From contig JAUSKS010000266.1 of assembly GCA_030646595.1 (NCBI GenBank), forward strand, positions 1 through 6,633: a stretch of 6,633 nt of DNA, in the 5' to 3' direction. Below are positions 1-6,485 of the stretch, in pieces (within the stretch, counting starts at the first letter, position 1; every line of letters begins with the position of its first letter). The notes beneath the pieces were generated by a model that worked only from the letters and a program-made list of their open reading frames with translations, had not been told where the DNA came from and ran no database searches. This stretch comes from Gallionellaceae bacterium. Its GTDB lineage: Bacteria > Pseudomonadota > Gammaproteobacteria > Burkholderiales > Gallionellaceae. The translations under genes and the position numbers were made by a program.

Positions 1-1835
1 TCATTCTGCCTTTCGCATTTTGGGGGGTCGATTCCTACAATAAGGTGTCAAATAGCGCATCATTGGCAACTGTAGATGGCGACAAGATTACCCAAGAGGA
101 GTTTGAACAAGCTTTGCGCCAGCAACAGGGTCGGATGCGCGAAATGTTAGGCAGTAATTATGACCCGACCATGTTTGAAACGCCGGCAATGAAACGCTCT
201 GTCCTGGAAAATCTGGTCAGCCAACGTTTGTTAATTGCCCAGGCACGGGCTGCTGGATTAACAGTGAGCAATAAGCAATTAGTCCAGACTATTGCCAGTA
301 TTGATGCATTCCAGAAAAATGGTCAGTTTGACAAGCAATTGTACGAAACAGTATTACGTAACCAGAACATGTCGCCAGAAACATTTCAAATGCGAGTAGT
401 GCAAGAGTTGAGTACTCGCCAATTGACGGATGCTTATATGCAGAATGGTTATGCTTCGACAGCGGTTGCGGACAATCTGGTACGCTTGAATGAGCAGCAG
501 CGGGTGGTTGCTTTGGCGCATATAACGCCGGACGGATTTATGGCCCAGGTAAAAGTGGATGAGCCATCCATACAGAGCTATTATGAAACGAATCAGAAAG
601 AATTTCAGACGAGTGAGCAGGTACGGGTCGAATATGTCACCTTGTCGGCTGATGCCATGCAATCTCAGGTCAGTGTAGATGACGCGGAGATCAGCAAATA
701 CTACGAAGAACATCAAAATGAATTTGGTACACAAGAGCAGCGTCAGGCAGCACATATTCTGATTTCAACCTCGGCGCAGGCGTCTGATACTGACAAACAG
801 GCGGCCAAAGCCAAAGCTGAACAAATATTGCAGCAGCTCAAGCAGGCTCCAGCAAAGTTTGCTGAACTTGCCAAACAATATTCACAGGATACTGGTTCTG
901 CTGCCAATGGCGGAGACCTTGGCCTGTTTGGCCGGGGCATGATGGTTAAATCATTTGATGATGCTGCATTCAAACTGAAAGTGGGCGAAATCAGTGGTGT
1001 TGTGCAATCTGATTTTGGTTTTCATATAATCAAAGTACTGGCAATCAAGCCTGCACAAATTCAGTCCCTGGCTGAAGCCAGGAATGGCATTACCCAACGC
1101 TTGAAGTTACAAAAAGCCAATGATAGGTTTTCAGAGTTGGCGGAAAAATTCAGCAACATGGCCTATGAGCAGAGCGATACGCTTAAGCCTGCTGCCGAGC
1201 TTGTTAAAATGCCGATCCAGCAAAGCCCGTGGTTAAGCAAAGGATCCATGGCGATGCCACCTTGGACAGCTAATGCATTGCAAACTGTGTTTAGTGACGA
1301 CGTGATAAAAAATAAACGTAACAGCACTGCAGTCGAGATTTCACCTAATACCTTGCTGGTTGCGCGCTTGCTGGAACATAAGCCAGCGAGCATACGCCCC
1401 CTGGCAGAAGTGGCAGAAATGATCCGGCAAAAGCTGTTGCGTCGGCAAGCACTGGAGCTCACCCTCAAACAAGGCAAGACGCTGCTGGCACAACTGCAAC
1501 GCGGTGAAAAAGCAGGGGTGGCGTGGAAACCCGCAGTCACGGTTACCCGTGAAAAACACGCGGAATTGGATAATGATCTGATGCGTCAAGTATTCCAGGT
1601 TAACGCGACCAAATTGCCTGCCTATGTGGGCAAGGAAGATGCGCAAGGAGGATATACGCTGGCACGGGTAGAAGCAATTAAGGATATTGAGTCTGTTGAA
1701 GATACGCATCGTGCAAAATATCTACAACAATTACGCCAATCCACTGGCGATGAAATGTTCCAGTCCTATCTGGCCGATACCAAGAAGCGTGCGGACATCA
1801 AAGTGTCCGTATTTAATACCGATGAGAAAAAATAA
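1..1835 (+). CDS. ppiD: Peptidyl-prolyl isomerase PpiD (5' end cut by window edge)
   Basis: Inner-membrane-anchored periplasmic foldase/chaperone that helps newly exported proteins near the Sec translocon. The reading frame is open from base 3. The codons before the GTG at 45 read [14 protein letters not shown], the typical end of the single N-terminal membrane helix of PpiD, so that GTG is an internal valine. The true start lies upstream, probably about 20 residues away (inference from family architecture). Counting from base 45 (596 residues), the order is an SurA/trigger-factor-like helical region (about 1-225), one parvulin domain (about 234-333, nucleotides about 744-1043) and a long C-terminal chaperone-like part. 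Parvulin landmarks are AAHILI with H237, [12 protein letters not shown], and DFGFHIIKV with H327, so the rotamase fold looks complete. Total length fits the family (E. coli PpiD is 623 aa). It converges on fabI across a shared terminator. Confidence 0.93.
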   Translation, partial: ILPFAFWGVDSYNKVSNSASLATVDGDKITQEEFEQALRQQQGRMREMLGSNYDPTMFETPAMKRSVLENLVSQRLLIAQARAAGLTVSNKQLVQTIASIDAFQKNGQFDKQLYETVLRNQNMSPETFQMRVVQELSTRQLTDAYMQNGYASTAVADNLVRLNEQQRVVALAHITPDGFMAQVKVDEPSIQSYYETNQKEFQTSEQVRVEYVTLSADAMQSQVSVDDAEISKYYEEHQNEFGTQEQRQAAHILISTSAQASDTDKQAAKAKAEQILQQLKQAPAKFAELAKQYSQDTGSAANGGDLGLFGRGMMVKSFDDAAFKLKVGEISGVVQSDFGFHIIKVLAIKPAQIQSLAEARNGITQRLKLQKANDRFSELAEKFSNMAYEQSDTLKPAAELVKMPIQQSPWLSKGSMAMPPWTANALQTVFSDDVIKNKRNSTAVEISPNTLLVARLLEHKPASIRPLAEVAEMIRQKLLRRQALELTLKQGKTLLAQLQRGEKAGVAWKPAVTVTREKHAELDNDLMRQVFQVNATKLPAYVGKEDAQGGYTLARVEAIKDIESVEDTHRAKYLQQLRQSTGDEMFQSYLADTKKRADIKVSVFNTDEKK

Positions 1836-1853
1836 TACGGATTAACGCATGCG

Positions 1854-1886
1854 AAAACGCCACCCTTGCGGTGGCGTTTTGTTTTT
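1854..1886 (+). terminator. Rho-independent terminator after ppiD, probably bidirectional
   Basis: A perfect 11-bp stem (AAAACGCCACC at 1854-1864 with GGTGGCGTTTT at 1870-1880) closes a 5-nt loop and is followed by G and five T residues. It starts 18 bases after the ppiD stop. Because the left arm begins with AAAA, the - strand transcript also gets a U-run at the base of the stem. The element can therefore also end fabI, whose stop is at 1903. Confidence 0.9.
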
Positions 1887-1902
1887 ATGCAGGGAAGAAG
1901 TA

Positions 1903-2691
1903 TTAAGGTTCGGTCGTTCCCAGCGCAGTAGTGTTAAAGCCGCCATCCACATAAGTAATTTCGCCGGTAATACCGCTGGCTAAATCACTGCACAAAAAAG
2001 CAGCAGCATTTCCCACTTCTTCAATGGTCACGTTGCGCTTTAGCGGAGCATTTTTTTCATTGTAGTTCAGCAACCGGTTAAAGTCGGCGATGCCAGCCGC
2101 AGCCAGGGTCTTGATCGGTCCGGCAGAAATACCATTGACGCGGATGCCTTTGTTACCCAGATTCATGGCCAGATAACGCACACTGGATTCCAGGCTGGCT
2201 TTAGCCATGCCCATGACGTTGTAATGCGGCATGGTGCGCACGGCACCCAGATAACTTAAGGTTAACAGCGCAGCATTGCGTCCTTCCAACATCGGCAATG
2301 CCGCTTTAGCCATGGCTGGGAAGCTGTAAGCGCTGATGTCATGTGAAATGCGAAATGCTTCGCGGGTAAAACCTTCCAAAAATTCTCCTGCCAGCGCCTC
2401 ACGTGGGGAAAAAGCGATGGAATGCAGGAAGCCATCAAATTTTTCCCAATGTTGACCAAGGTCAGCAAATAATTGTTCAATTTCGGTATCGCTGGATACA
2501 TCGCAAGAAAATATCAACTCGCTGTCAAACTCCCGTGCCAATTCACTCACCCGGTCACGTATGCGTTCGCCTTGATAGGTAAAGGCTAATTCAGCGCCTT
2601 CACGGTGCATCGCTTTAGCCACGCCATAAGCGATAGAGCGATTACTGAGCATGCCGGTGATCAGTATGCGTTTATTAGACAAAAATCCCAT
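1903..2691 (-). CDS. fabI: Enoyl-[acyl-carrier-protein] reductase (NADH), FabI
   Basis: Cytoplasmic enzyme of type II fatty acid synthesis. It reduces trans-2-enoyl-ACP to acyl-ACP with NADH in the last step of each elongation cycle. The 262-residue protein matches FabI end to end: N-terminal [13 protein letters not shown], a dinucleotide-binding region with SIAYG (19-23), and catalytic Tyr147, Tyr157 and Lys164 (E. coli Tyr146, Tyr156, Lys163). The C-terminal part carries [14 protein letters not shown] and ends with [10 protein letters not shown]. The ATG at 2691-2689 is preceded by AAGGGA (+ strand 2696-2701), a good ribosome binding site 4 bases away, and MGFL is the usual FabI start. Residue 93 is Ala in HSIAF where E. 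coli has Gly93, a position tied to triclosan and diazaborine sensitivity. It is monocistronic, divergent from ccmA and convergent with ppiD. Confidence 0.97.
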   Translation of the reverse strand: MGFLSNKRILITGMLSNRSIAYGVAKAMHREGAELAFTYQGERIRDRVSELAREFDSELIFSCDVSSDTEIEQLFADLGQHWEKFDGFLHSIAFSPREALAGEFLEGFTREAFRISHDISAYSFPAMAKAALPMLEGRNAALLTLSYLGAVRTMPHYNVMGMAKASLESSVRYLAMNLGNKGIRVNGISAGPIKTLAAAGIADFNRLLNYNEKNAPLKRNVTIEEVGNAAAFLCSDLASGITGEITYVDGGFNTTALGTTEP

Positions 2692-2723
2692 AACATCCCT
2701 TATTTTGATAGTTAACCAGGCAG

Positions 2724-2729
2724 ATTATA
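2724..2729 (-). promoter_or_regulatory. Candidate -10 box of the fabI promoter
   Basis: The - strand reads a perfect TATAAT, 32 bases upstream of the fabI start codon, which would give a leader of about 25 bases. No good -35 hexamer lies 15-18 bases further upstream (the position holds GTGCGC) and there is no TGn extension. The promoter may be weak or activator-dependent, or the match may be chance in AT-rich DNA. Confidence 0.4.
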
Positions 2730-2730
2730 A

Positions 2731-2759
2731 CCTTACAATCAGTACGGCGCACCGTAAGG
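2731..2759. repeat. Inverted repeat between the divergent fabI and ccmA promoters
   Basis: CCTTAC at 2731-2736 is inverted as GTAAGG at 2754-2759. Nested within it, ACGG (2744-2747) pairs with CCGT (2752-2755) around a 4-base loop. The element sits between the two outward-facing -10 candidates, where one bound protein could affect both transcripts. The arms are short and no regulator can be named. Confidence 0.3.
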
Positions 2760-2769
2760 AGCATTCGTA

Positions 2770-2775
2770 TATAAT
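2770..2775 (+). promoter_or_regulatory. Candidate -10 box of the ccm operon promoter
   Basis: Perfect TATAAT 37 bases before the ccmA start codon, giving a leader of about 30 bases. The -35 region at the expected distance (about 2747-2752, GCGCAC) does not resemble TTGACA, so an activator or alternative sigma factor may be needed. Confidence is limited because the surroundings are AT-rich. Confidence 0.35.
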
Positions 2776-2812
2776 ATACATATTAAAGTTTTTATCGGAA
2801 CCTGTTCACGCG

Positions 2813-3427
2813 ATGCTGGAAATTAGTAACCTTGCCTGTAGTCGCGGAGACCATCTGCTGTTTTCCGAATTGAGCTTTACGCTTGCTGCGGGAGAGTTAT
2901 TGCAGGTAGAAGGTGTCAATGGCAGCGGCAAAACCAGCTTGTTGCGTACTCTGTGCGGGTTTATGATGCCTGCCGCCGGGGAAATTCGCTGGCGCAATCA
3001 GAATATCCGTGAATTGGATGAAGCATATTATGCCGAGATGATTTATCTGGGGCATTTGAATGCGATCAAGGATGAATTGAACGCGGTGGAAAACTTGCGT
3101 ATCAATGCTGGGTTGGCAGGCTGTGCAGTGGAGGAAAAAAAAATCATCGCGGCCTTGCGCCGCATGGGGCTGCGTGGCCGGGAAACTTTACCGGTTAAGG
3201 TATTGTCCCAAGGGCAACGTCGGCGCGTAGCATTGGCGCGTTTATTGTTCAGTAATGCGCCCTTATGGATACTGGATGAGCCGCTGACCGCGCTGGATGT
3301 GAGCGCGGTGGGATTGATGCAGGAGCTGATAGGTGAGCACTTGGCCCATCAAGGCATGGTGATCTACACGACGCATCAGCCGTTGGAAGTGGCTGGAATT
3401 ACGACACGTCGGCTATCATTATCATGA
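2813..3427 (+). CDS. ccmA: Heme exporter / cytochrome c maturation ATP-binding protein CcmA
   Basis: ATPase of the CcmABCD complex at the inner membrane. ATP hydrolysis by CcmA with CcmB releases heme-loaded CcmE from CcmC/CcmD. The 204-residue protein has the full ABC nucleotide-binding layout: Walker A GVNGSGKTS (34-42), signature LSQGQRRRVALARL (131-144), Walker B LWILDEP (151-157) and switch histidine H188 in TTHQP. The region YLGHLNAIKDELNAVENL (79-96) matches CcmA YLGHQPGIKxxLTALENL, but the Q-loop glutamine is Leu82. The frame is open back to 2651, yet that extension overlaps fabI and its promoter and is unlike CcmA. The ATG at 2813 gives the family's usual MLEISNL start and length of about 205 aa. 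The ribosome binding site there is weak (GGAA at 2797-2800, 12 bases away). The stop overlaps the ccmB start by 4 bases (ATGA), indicating translational coupling. Confidence 0.94.
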   Translation: MLEISNLACSRGDHLLFSELSFTLAAGELLQVEGVNGSGKTSLLRTLCGFMMPAAGEIRWRNQNIRELDEAYYAEMIYLGHLNAIKDELNAVENLRINAGLAGCAVEEKKIIAALRRMGLRGRETLPVKVLSQGQRRRVALARLLFSNAPLWILDEPLTALDVSAVGLMQELIGEHLAHQGMVIYTTHQPLEVAGITTRRLSLS

Positions 3428-4107
3428 ACCGGCTGTCACTATTTGGTTTGCTGGGTTTGGTGATCCGCCGTGATTTGATTTTGGCCATGCGTCGTCGTGC
3501 GGATGTGTTGACCACCTTGATTTTTTTCGTCATGGTAGTTAGCCTGTTCCCTTTGGGAGTGGGGCCGGAACCGGATATGTTGCGTAAAATGGCAGCCGGT
3601 GTGGTATGGGTGGCGGCATTGCTGGCTTCCATGTTGTCATTGGGGCGTATGTTTTCAGCTGACTATCTGGACGGCACCTTGGAGCAGATGATGCTGGTGC
3701 CACAATCGTTGTCTATGCTGGTGTTGGGCAAGATTGTGGCGCACTGGATGGTATCCGGTTTGCCCTTGGTGTTGATGGCTCCTGTGTTGGGTCTGCAGTT
3801 TGATATGTCGGCGCAGGCTTTATGGATATTGATAGCCGGTTTATTGTTGGGCACCCCCATACTGAGCATGGTAGGGGCAGTGGGTGCGGCACTAACTCTG
3901 GGACTACGCGGTGGCGGCGTACTGGTATCATTATTAGTATTGCCGCTGTGCATCCCGGTGCTGATTTTTGGTACCGGGGCAGTGGATGCAGCAATTACCG
4001 GGATGAGTGTGGCTTCTCATTTGTTGTTATTAAGTGCATTGCTGTTGCTTGCGTTAGTATTTACCCCTTGGGTAACGGCGCAAGCCCTGCGTATTTCGAT
4101 GGAATAA
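3424..4107 (+). CDS. ccmB: Heme exporter / cytochrome c maturation permease CcmB
   Basis: Integral membrane subunit that pairs with CcmA in the ABC-type complex driving release of holo-CcmE. The 227-residue protein has about six hydrophobic helices (roughly 30-45, 58-75, 97-121, 131-156, 163-186 and 195-216). It also has the conserved CcmB block FPLGVGPEP (42-50), then GVVWVAALLAS (59-69) and the cytoplasmic segment DYLDGTLEQ (80-88). Length is near the usual 220 aa. Its ATG overlaps the ccmA stop in ATGA, so its translation is probably coupled to ccmA. It ends 19 bases before ccmC. Confidence 0.95.
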   Translation: MNRLSLFGLLGLVIRRDLILAMRRRADVLTTLIFFVMVVSLFPLGVGPEPDMLRKMAAGVVWVAALLASMLSLGRMFSADYLDGTLEQMMLVPQSLSMLVLGKIVAHWMVSGLPLVLMAPVLGLQFDMSAQALWILIAGLLLGTPILSMVGAVGAALTLGLRGGGVLVSLLVLPLCIPVLIFGTGAVDAAITGMSVASHLLLLSALLLLALVFTPWVTAQALRISME

Positions 4108-4116
4108 TTTTTTGAT

Positions 4117-4120
4117 GGAG
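4117..4120 (+). promoter_or_regulatory. Ribosome binding site that fixes a TTG start for ccmC
   Basis: GGAG at 4117-4120 lies 6 bases before TTG at 4127. An in-frame TAA at 4121-4123 rules out any longer protein, and the next in-frame ATG would remove the conserved MAINWFKYA start. Confidence 0.75.
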
Positions 4121-4126
4121 TAAATA

Positions 4127-4864
4127 TTGGCTATCAACTGGTTTAAATATGCTGCCCCCAGCTCTTTTTATGGGCTGATTGGCAAAATGATACCGTGGTT
4201 TGCATGGTCGTCAGGCATTCTGTTTATTATTGGCCTATATATTGGTTTCTTTGTGGCGCCGACTGATGTCCAGCAAGGTGAAGCTTATCGCATCATGTTT
4301 ATCCACGTTCCCACTTCCATCCTGTCCATGTTTGTTTACCTGGTCATGGCCGGGTATGCGGCCATGGGATTGATCTTTAATACTCGCCTTTCTTCCATGA
4401 TGGCTTCTGCATTGGCTCCAACTGGTGCCTTGCTTGCCTTTTTGTCGTTGTGGACTGGCGCACTATGGGGCAAGCCAATGTGGGGAGCGTGGTGGGTGTG
4501 GGATGCGCGCCTGACCTCGGAATTGGTTCTGTTATTCCTCTACCTTGGGTTTATTGCACTGCAAGCAGCCATAGATGATCCACGCCGTGCTGATCGTGCC
4601 AGTGCACTGCTGGCCATTGTAGGCTCAGTCAATGTACCCATCATTTACTTCTCAGTAAAATGGTGGAATACCTTGCATCAAGGTTCTACTGTAAAATTTA
4701 GTGGTACCAGCATGCATGTGGCTATGCAGCAGGCCATGTACACCATGTTGCTGGCCTGTTGGTTATATGTCATTGCGGTATCGCTGATACGAGTGCGCAG
4801 TATTATTTTGGAGCGGGAACGTAATACGCAATGGGTCACTGATTTGCCGGAGGTGACAAAATGA
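4127..4864 (+). CDS. ccmC: Cytochrome c maturation heme-handling protein CcmC
   Basis: Inner-membrane protein of the HemeHandling (WWD) family. It binds heme at its periplasmic face and, with CcmD, promotes covalent attachment of heme to CcmE. The 245-residue protein has about six membrane helices. The tryptophan-rich WWD domain (114-133) contains WGKPMWGAWWVWDARLTSEL. Axial heme ligands His60 (FIHVPTS) and His184 (NTLHQGS) fall at the same residue numbers as in E. coli CcmC. Translation starts at TTG, with a good GGAG 6 bases upstream and an in-frame stop just before it. The N-terminus NWFKYA is the family's usual one. The stop overlaps the ccmD start by 4 bases (ATGA). Confidence 0.96.
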   Translation: MAINWFKYAAPSSFYGLIGKMIPWFAWSSGILFIIGLYIGFFVAPTDVQQGEAYRIMFIHVPTSILSMFVYLVMAGYAAMGLIFNTRLSSMMASALAPTGALLAFLSLWTGALWGKPMWGAWWVWDARLTSELVLLFLYLGFIALQAAIDDPRRADRASALLAIVGSVNVPIIYFSVKWWNTLHQGSTVKFSGTSMHVAMQQAMYTMLLACWLYVIAVSLIRVRSIILERERNTQWVTDLPEVTK

Positions 4865-5028
4865 ACTGGGGTGAGTTTTTTGCCATGAATGGTTACGCCC
4901 TCTATGTATGGGGGTCGTATGGAATGGCATTATTGATCTTTATTATTGAAATTATATTAGTGCGCCACCGAAAAAAGCTTGCTGTGCAGCAATTACGCTT
5001 GCTGCGGGATGCCGGAAAAGAGGAATAA
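4861..5028 (+). CDS. ccmD: Cytochrome c maturation small membrane protein CcmD
   Basis: A 55-residue single-pass membrane protein that associates with CcmC and CcmE and is needed for release of holo-CcmE from CcmABC. It begins [20 protein letters not shown], which contains the YVWxSYG motif typical of CcmD (residues 15-21). One hydrophobic helix follows (about 19-34), then a positively charged cytoplasmic tail beginning VRHRKK (34-39) that looks helical. The gene starts inside the ccmC stop (ATGA) and ends one base before ccmE. Identification rests on size, topology, motif and position between ccmC and ccmE. Confidence 0.92.
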   Translation: MNWGEFFAMNGYALYVWGSYGMALLIFIIEIILVRHRKKLAVQQLRLLRDAGKEE

Positions 5029-5029
5029 T

Positions 5030-5491
5030 ATGAAACCACGCCACAAAAAATTTGCTTACATCATCGTTGCGCTGGCAACGCTCAGTGCCGCTGTCGGGTT
5101 GGTGCTATATGCACTGAAAGATAATGTCAGCTTATTCTTCACGCCAACGCAGGTATACAACAAAGAGGCTCCGCAGGGGCGCAACTTCCGCATTGGGGGT
5201 TTGGTAGAAGTAGGCAGCGTTAAACGCCAGAGCGATGGCCTGACCGTTCATTTTCTGGTGACAGACACGGTACGCAGCATGCCGGTTATATATAAAGGTA
5301 TCCTGCCTGATCTGTTTAAGGAAGGGAAAGGTGTAGTGGCGCAGGGCACGATACAAGCAGATAATATATTCCATGCCGCAGAAGTATTAGCCAAACACGA
5401 TGAAAACTATATGGCACCTGAAGCTGCTCGTGCGTTGGATATGGCTAGCAAGGCTCAATCGGGGGTGAGCGCTGCTCCTGTCAAGCAATAG
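5030..5491 (+). CDS. ccmE: Cytochrome c maturation heme chaperone CcmE
   Basis: Periplasmic heme chaperone tethered to the inner membrane. It binds heme covalently and passes it to the CcmF/H lyase. The 153-residue protein has a short basic N-terminus (KPRHKK), a signal-anchor helix (about 8-29) and the OB-fold domain with [14 protein letters not shown] (53-66). The heme site is [12 protein letters not shown] (120-131), where His123 is the covalent attachment residue and Tyr127 the axial ligand (E. coli His130, Tyr134). It is therefore the classical His-type CcmE, not the Cys-type of some archaea and deltaproteobacteria. The frame is open back to 4979 inside ccmD, but AGAGGA at 5019-5024, 5 bases before ATG 5030, and the MKPRHKK start decide the shorter form. 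It is the last gene of the operon. Confidence 0.96.
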   Translation: MKPRHKKFAYIIVALATLSAAVGLVLYALKDNVSLFFTPTQVYNKEAPQGRNFRIGGLVEVGSVKRQSDGLTVHFLVTDTVRSMPVIYKGILPDLFKEGKGVVAQGTIQADNIFHAAEVLAKHDENYMAPEAARALDMASKAQSGVSAAPVKQ

Positions 5492-5508
5492 TCTTCACTG
5501 ACTTATAG

Positions 5509-5535
5509 AAAGCCCACAGAAGATGTGGGCTTTTT
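5509..5535 (+). terminator. Rho-independent terminator closing the ccm operon
   Basis: A perfect 10-bp stem, AAAGCCCACA (5509-5518) with TGTGGGCTTT (5524-5533), encloses the 5-nt loop GAAGA and ends in a run of five T residues. It begins 18 bases after the ccmE stop. On the - strand the U-run is only three bases, so it would serve poorly as a terminator for the small gene at 5565-5762. Confidence 0.88.
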
Positions 5536-5564
5536 GATATGTTCAAAAATCCTGAGCAGCTACT

Positions 5565-5762
5565 TTAGTGGTGGGTATGGTCACGAGGGTCGATTAAATA
5601 TAATTGTTCTACCCGATCTGCCGCCAAATATTCTGCTATGGTATGTAAGTTTTCCACATGTTTACTAGCTTCAGCGATAGTTTTTTGGCTGTGGCTACGT
5701 TTCAAAAAATCCAGGTAGCTGGCAGCATCTGCAATTTTTGTCGCCATTTCCAGATACGTCAT
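5565..5762 (-). CDS. Small protein of unknown function (65 aa)
   Basis: I do not recognise a family. It is likely real. The ATG at 5762 is preceded by a consensus AAGGAG (+ strand 5770-5775) 7 bases away, and a good promoter lies just upstream (5795-5822). The protein is soluble-looking and rich in Ala, Glu, Lys and His. It appears almost wholly alpha-helical (ATKIADAASYLDFLKR, then KHVENLHTIAEYLAADRVEQ) and ends in a polar, histidine-rich tail DPRDHTHH. It has no cysteine, signal peptide or membrane segment. It converges on ccmE across the terminator and lies 159 bases downstream of the XRE gene on the same strand, so it could be regulated by that protein (inference from position only). Helical small proteins of this kind include partners of DNA-binding regulators and stress factors, but no function should be assigned. 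Confidence 0.72.
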   Translation of the reverse strand: MTYLEMATKIADAASYLDFLKRSHSQKTIAEASKHVENLHTIAEYLAADRVEQLYLIDPRDHTHH

Positions 5763-5794
5763 CTCATCACTCCTTTATTCCTTGCCACATGAGA

Positions 5795-5822
5795 ATATTA
5801 CTTATCTAATAGTATTTGTCAA
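5795..5822 (-). promoter_or_regulatory. Sigma-70-like promoter of the 65-aa gene
   Basis: On the - strand a perfect -35 TTGACA (5822-5817) is followed after 16 bases by TAATAT (5800-5795), four of six matches to TATAAT. Transcription would start near 5788, about 25 bases before the start codon and upstream of the AAGGAG site. The perfect -35 is the main support. Confidence 0.6.
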
Positions 5823-5823
5823 T

Positions 5824-5846
5824 ATGAATATAATATATTCATGAAT
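5824..5846. promoter_or_regulatory. AT-rich operator-like palindrome with three half-sites
   Basis: ATGAATAT at 5824-5831 and ATATTCAT at 5835-5842 are perfect 8-base inverted arms with a 3-base centre. The right arm is part of a second perfect palindrome, ATTCATGAAT (5837-5846). The motif ATGAAT thus occurs three times in alternating orientation. The element ends two bases from the -35 box of the 65-aa gene's promoter, centred near -45, where an activator or an occluding repressor could bind. The XRE protein next door is a candidate binder (inference). Confidence 0.5.
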
Positions 5847-5863
5847 AAAATGCGTGAAAAGGG

Positions 5864-5879
5864 AGTTAACTGATTAACT
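5864..5879. repeat. Short inverted repeat in the spacer downstream of the XRE gene
   Basis: AGTTAA (5864-5869) and TTAACT (5874-5879) are perfect 6-base arms around CTGA. The stem is AT-only apart from one G-C pair, so it is a poor terminator. It might be a protein-binding site, but chance is not excluded. Confidence 0.25.
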
Positions 5880-5921
5880 AGCTACAAATGCTTTGGAAAG
5901 AGGGGAGAAGGCGTGTTAAGT

Positions 5922-6299
5922 TTACTTTTGTTTCGCACCATTACGCTTGGGTTTTTCAGGTTCAGAAAACGCCTGCCCCATTTGGATCATGGCTTGTAAT
6001 TGATATTCTGCAAGCGGTTCCGCAATGCGTAACAATTGCATCAACTCTGGTTTGTTAGCAATTGCCTGCAATATCTCAGTGGACGGGGTACCGCGCATTT
6101 GCCCTTTGCCAGTAGCCAGCCACTCTATTGGGCAATTAAGCGCTTTGGCAATGGTTACGATATATTTAGAACCTTGGTTGCGACCGCTTTCGAGTTGTCC
6201 AATTAAACCTTGGCTTACACCCGCTTTTTTGGCAAGCTCTTTTTGGCTAATGCCCACGGCCAGCCGCGTCATCCTGATTCTGTCGCCGAAAGTTGTCAT
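5922..6299 (-). CDS. XRE-family helix-turn-helix transcriptional regulator
   Basis: Probable DNA-binding repressor of the lambda Cro/C1 (HTH_3) class. In the 125-residue form, residues 4-64 form the domain: FGDRIRMTRLAVGISQKELA (4-23), recognition region KKAGVSQGLIGQLESGR (24-40), then YIVTIAKALNCPIEWLATGKG (46-66). The remaining 60 residues are helical with a basic end (KPKRNGAKQK) and lack the Ser/Lys residues of an S24 autoprotease, so RecA-triggered self-cleavage is unlikely. The ATG at 6299 was chosen because MTTFGDRI matches the usual start of the family. A GTG at 6314 would add MKLNQ but has no ribosome binding site, and even the ATG has only a weak GAAG. No strong promoter is visible in 6300-6485. 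TATAGT on the - strand (6371-6366) is the best -10 candidate. The target is unknown; the gene itself and the downstream 65-aa gene are the likeliest. Confidence 0.85.
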   Translation of the reverse strand: MTTFGDRIRMTRLAVGISQKELAKKAGVSQGLIGQLESGRNQGSKYIVTIAKALNCPIEWLATGKGQMRGTPSTEILQAIANKPELMQLLRIAEPLAEYQLQAMIQMGQAFSEPEKPKRNGAKQK

Positions 6300-6485
6300 T
6301 TGATTTAGCTTCACTGTTTCATTAGAACAGGAAAATAAATTACATTGCTATGGACAACTAAAAAAACTATAAAAGTAATGCTTGCGTTGATTATTGCGTA
6401 CGGTCTAAATCAGCTGCAAGTTACTTGGGAAGGTTGAATAAGGCGGCGGCGGAAACAATATAATGAATAAATTGCTCGTGGTATC

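Noticed and set aside
45..47. GTG at 45 as the ppiD start codon
   Set aside because: The frame continues upstream with [12 protein letters not shown], the conserved end of the PpiD membrane anchor, so the gene begins before the window.
2651..2812. N-terminal 54-codon extension of ccmA
   Set aside because: It overlaps the divergent fabI start and promoter region, is not CcmA-like, and would exceed the family length.
3822..4115. 97-codon + strand frame inside ccmB, and several - strand frames inside ppiD, ccmB, fabI and ccmE
   Set aside because: They lie wholly within confidently identified genes in other frames and show no family resemblance.
5824..5842. Fur box (iron regulation) in the AT-rich palindrome
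   Set aside because: Manual alignment with the 19-bp Fur consensus gives only about 7 matches. The symmetry is similar but the half-site differs.
5841..5873. 10-codon + strand frame that could be a leader peptide
   Set aside because: No + strand gene follows, and the frame lies in the operator-like region of a - strand promoter.
6442..6452. GGC trinucleotide run
   Set aside because: Only about three and a half units. Too short to be a meaningful repeat or phase-variable tract.
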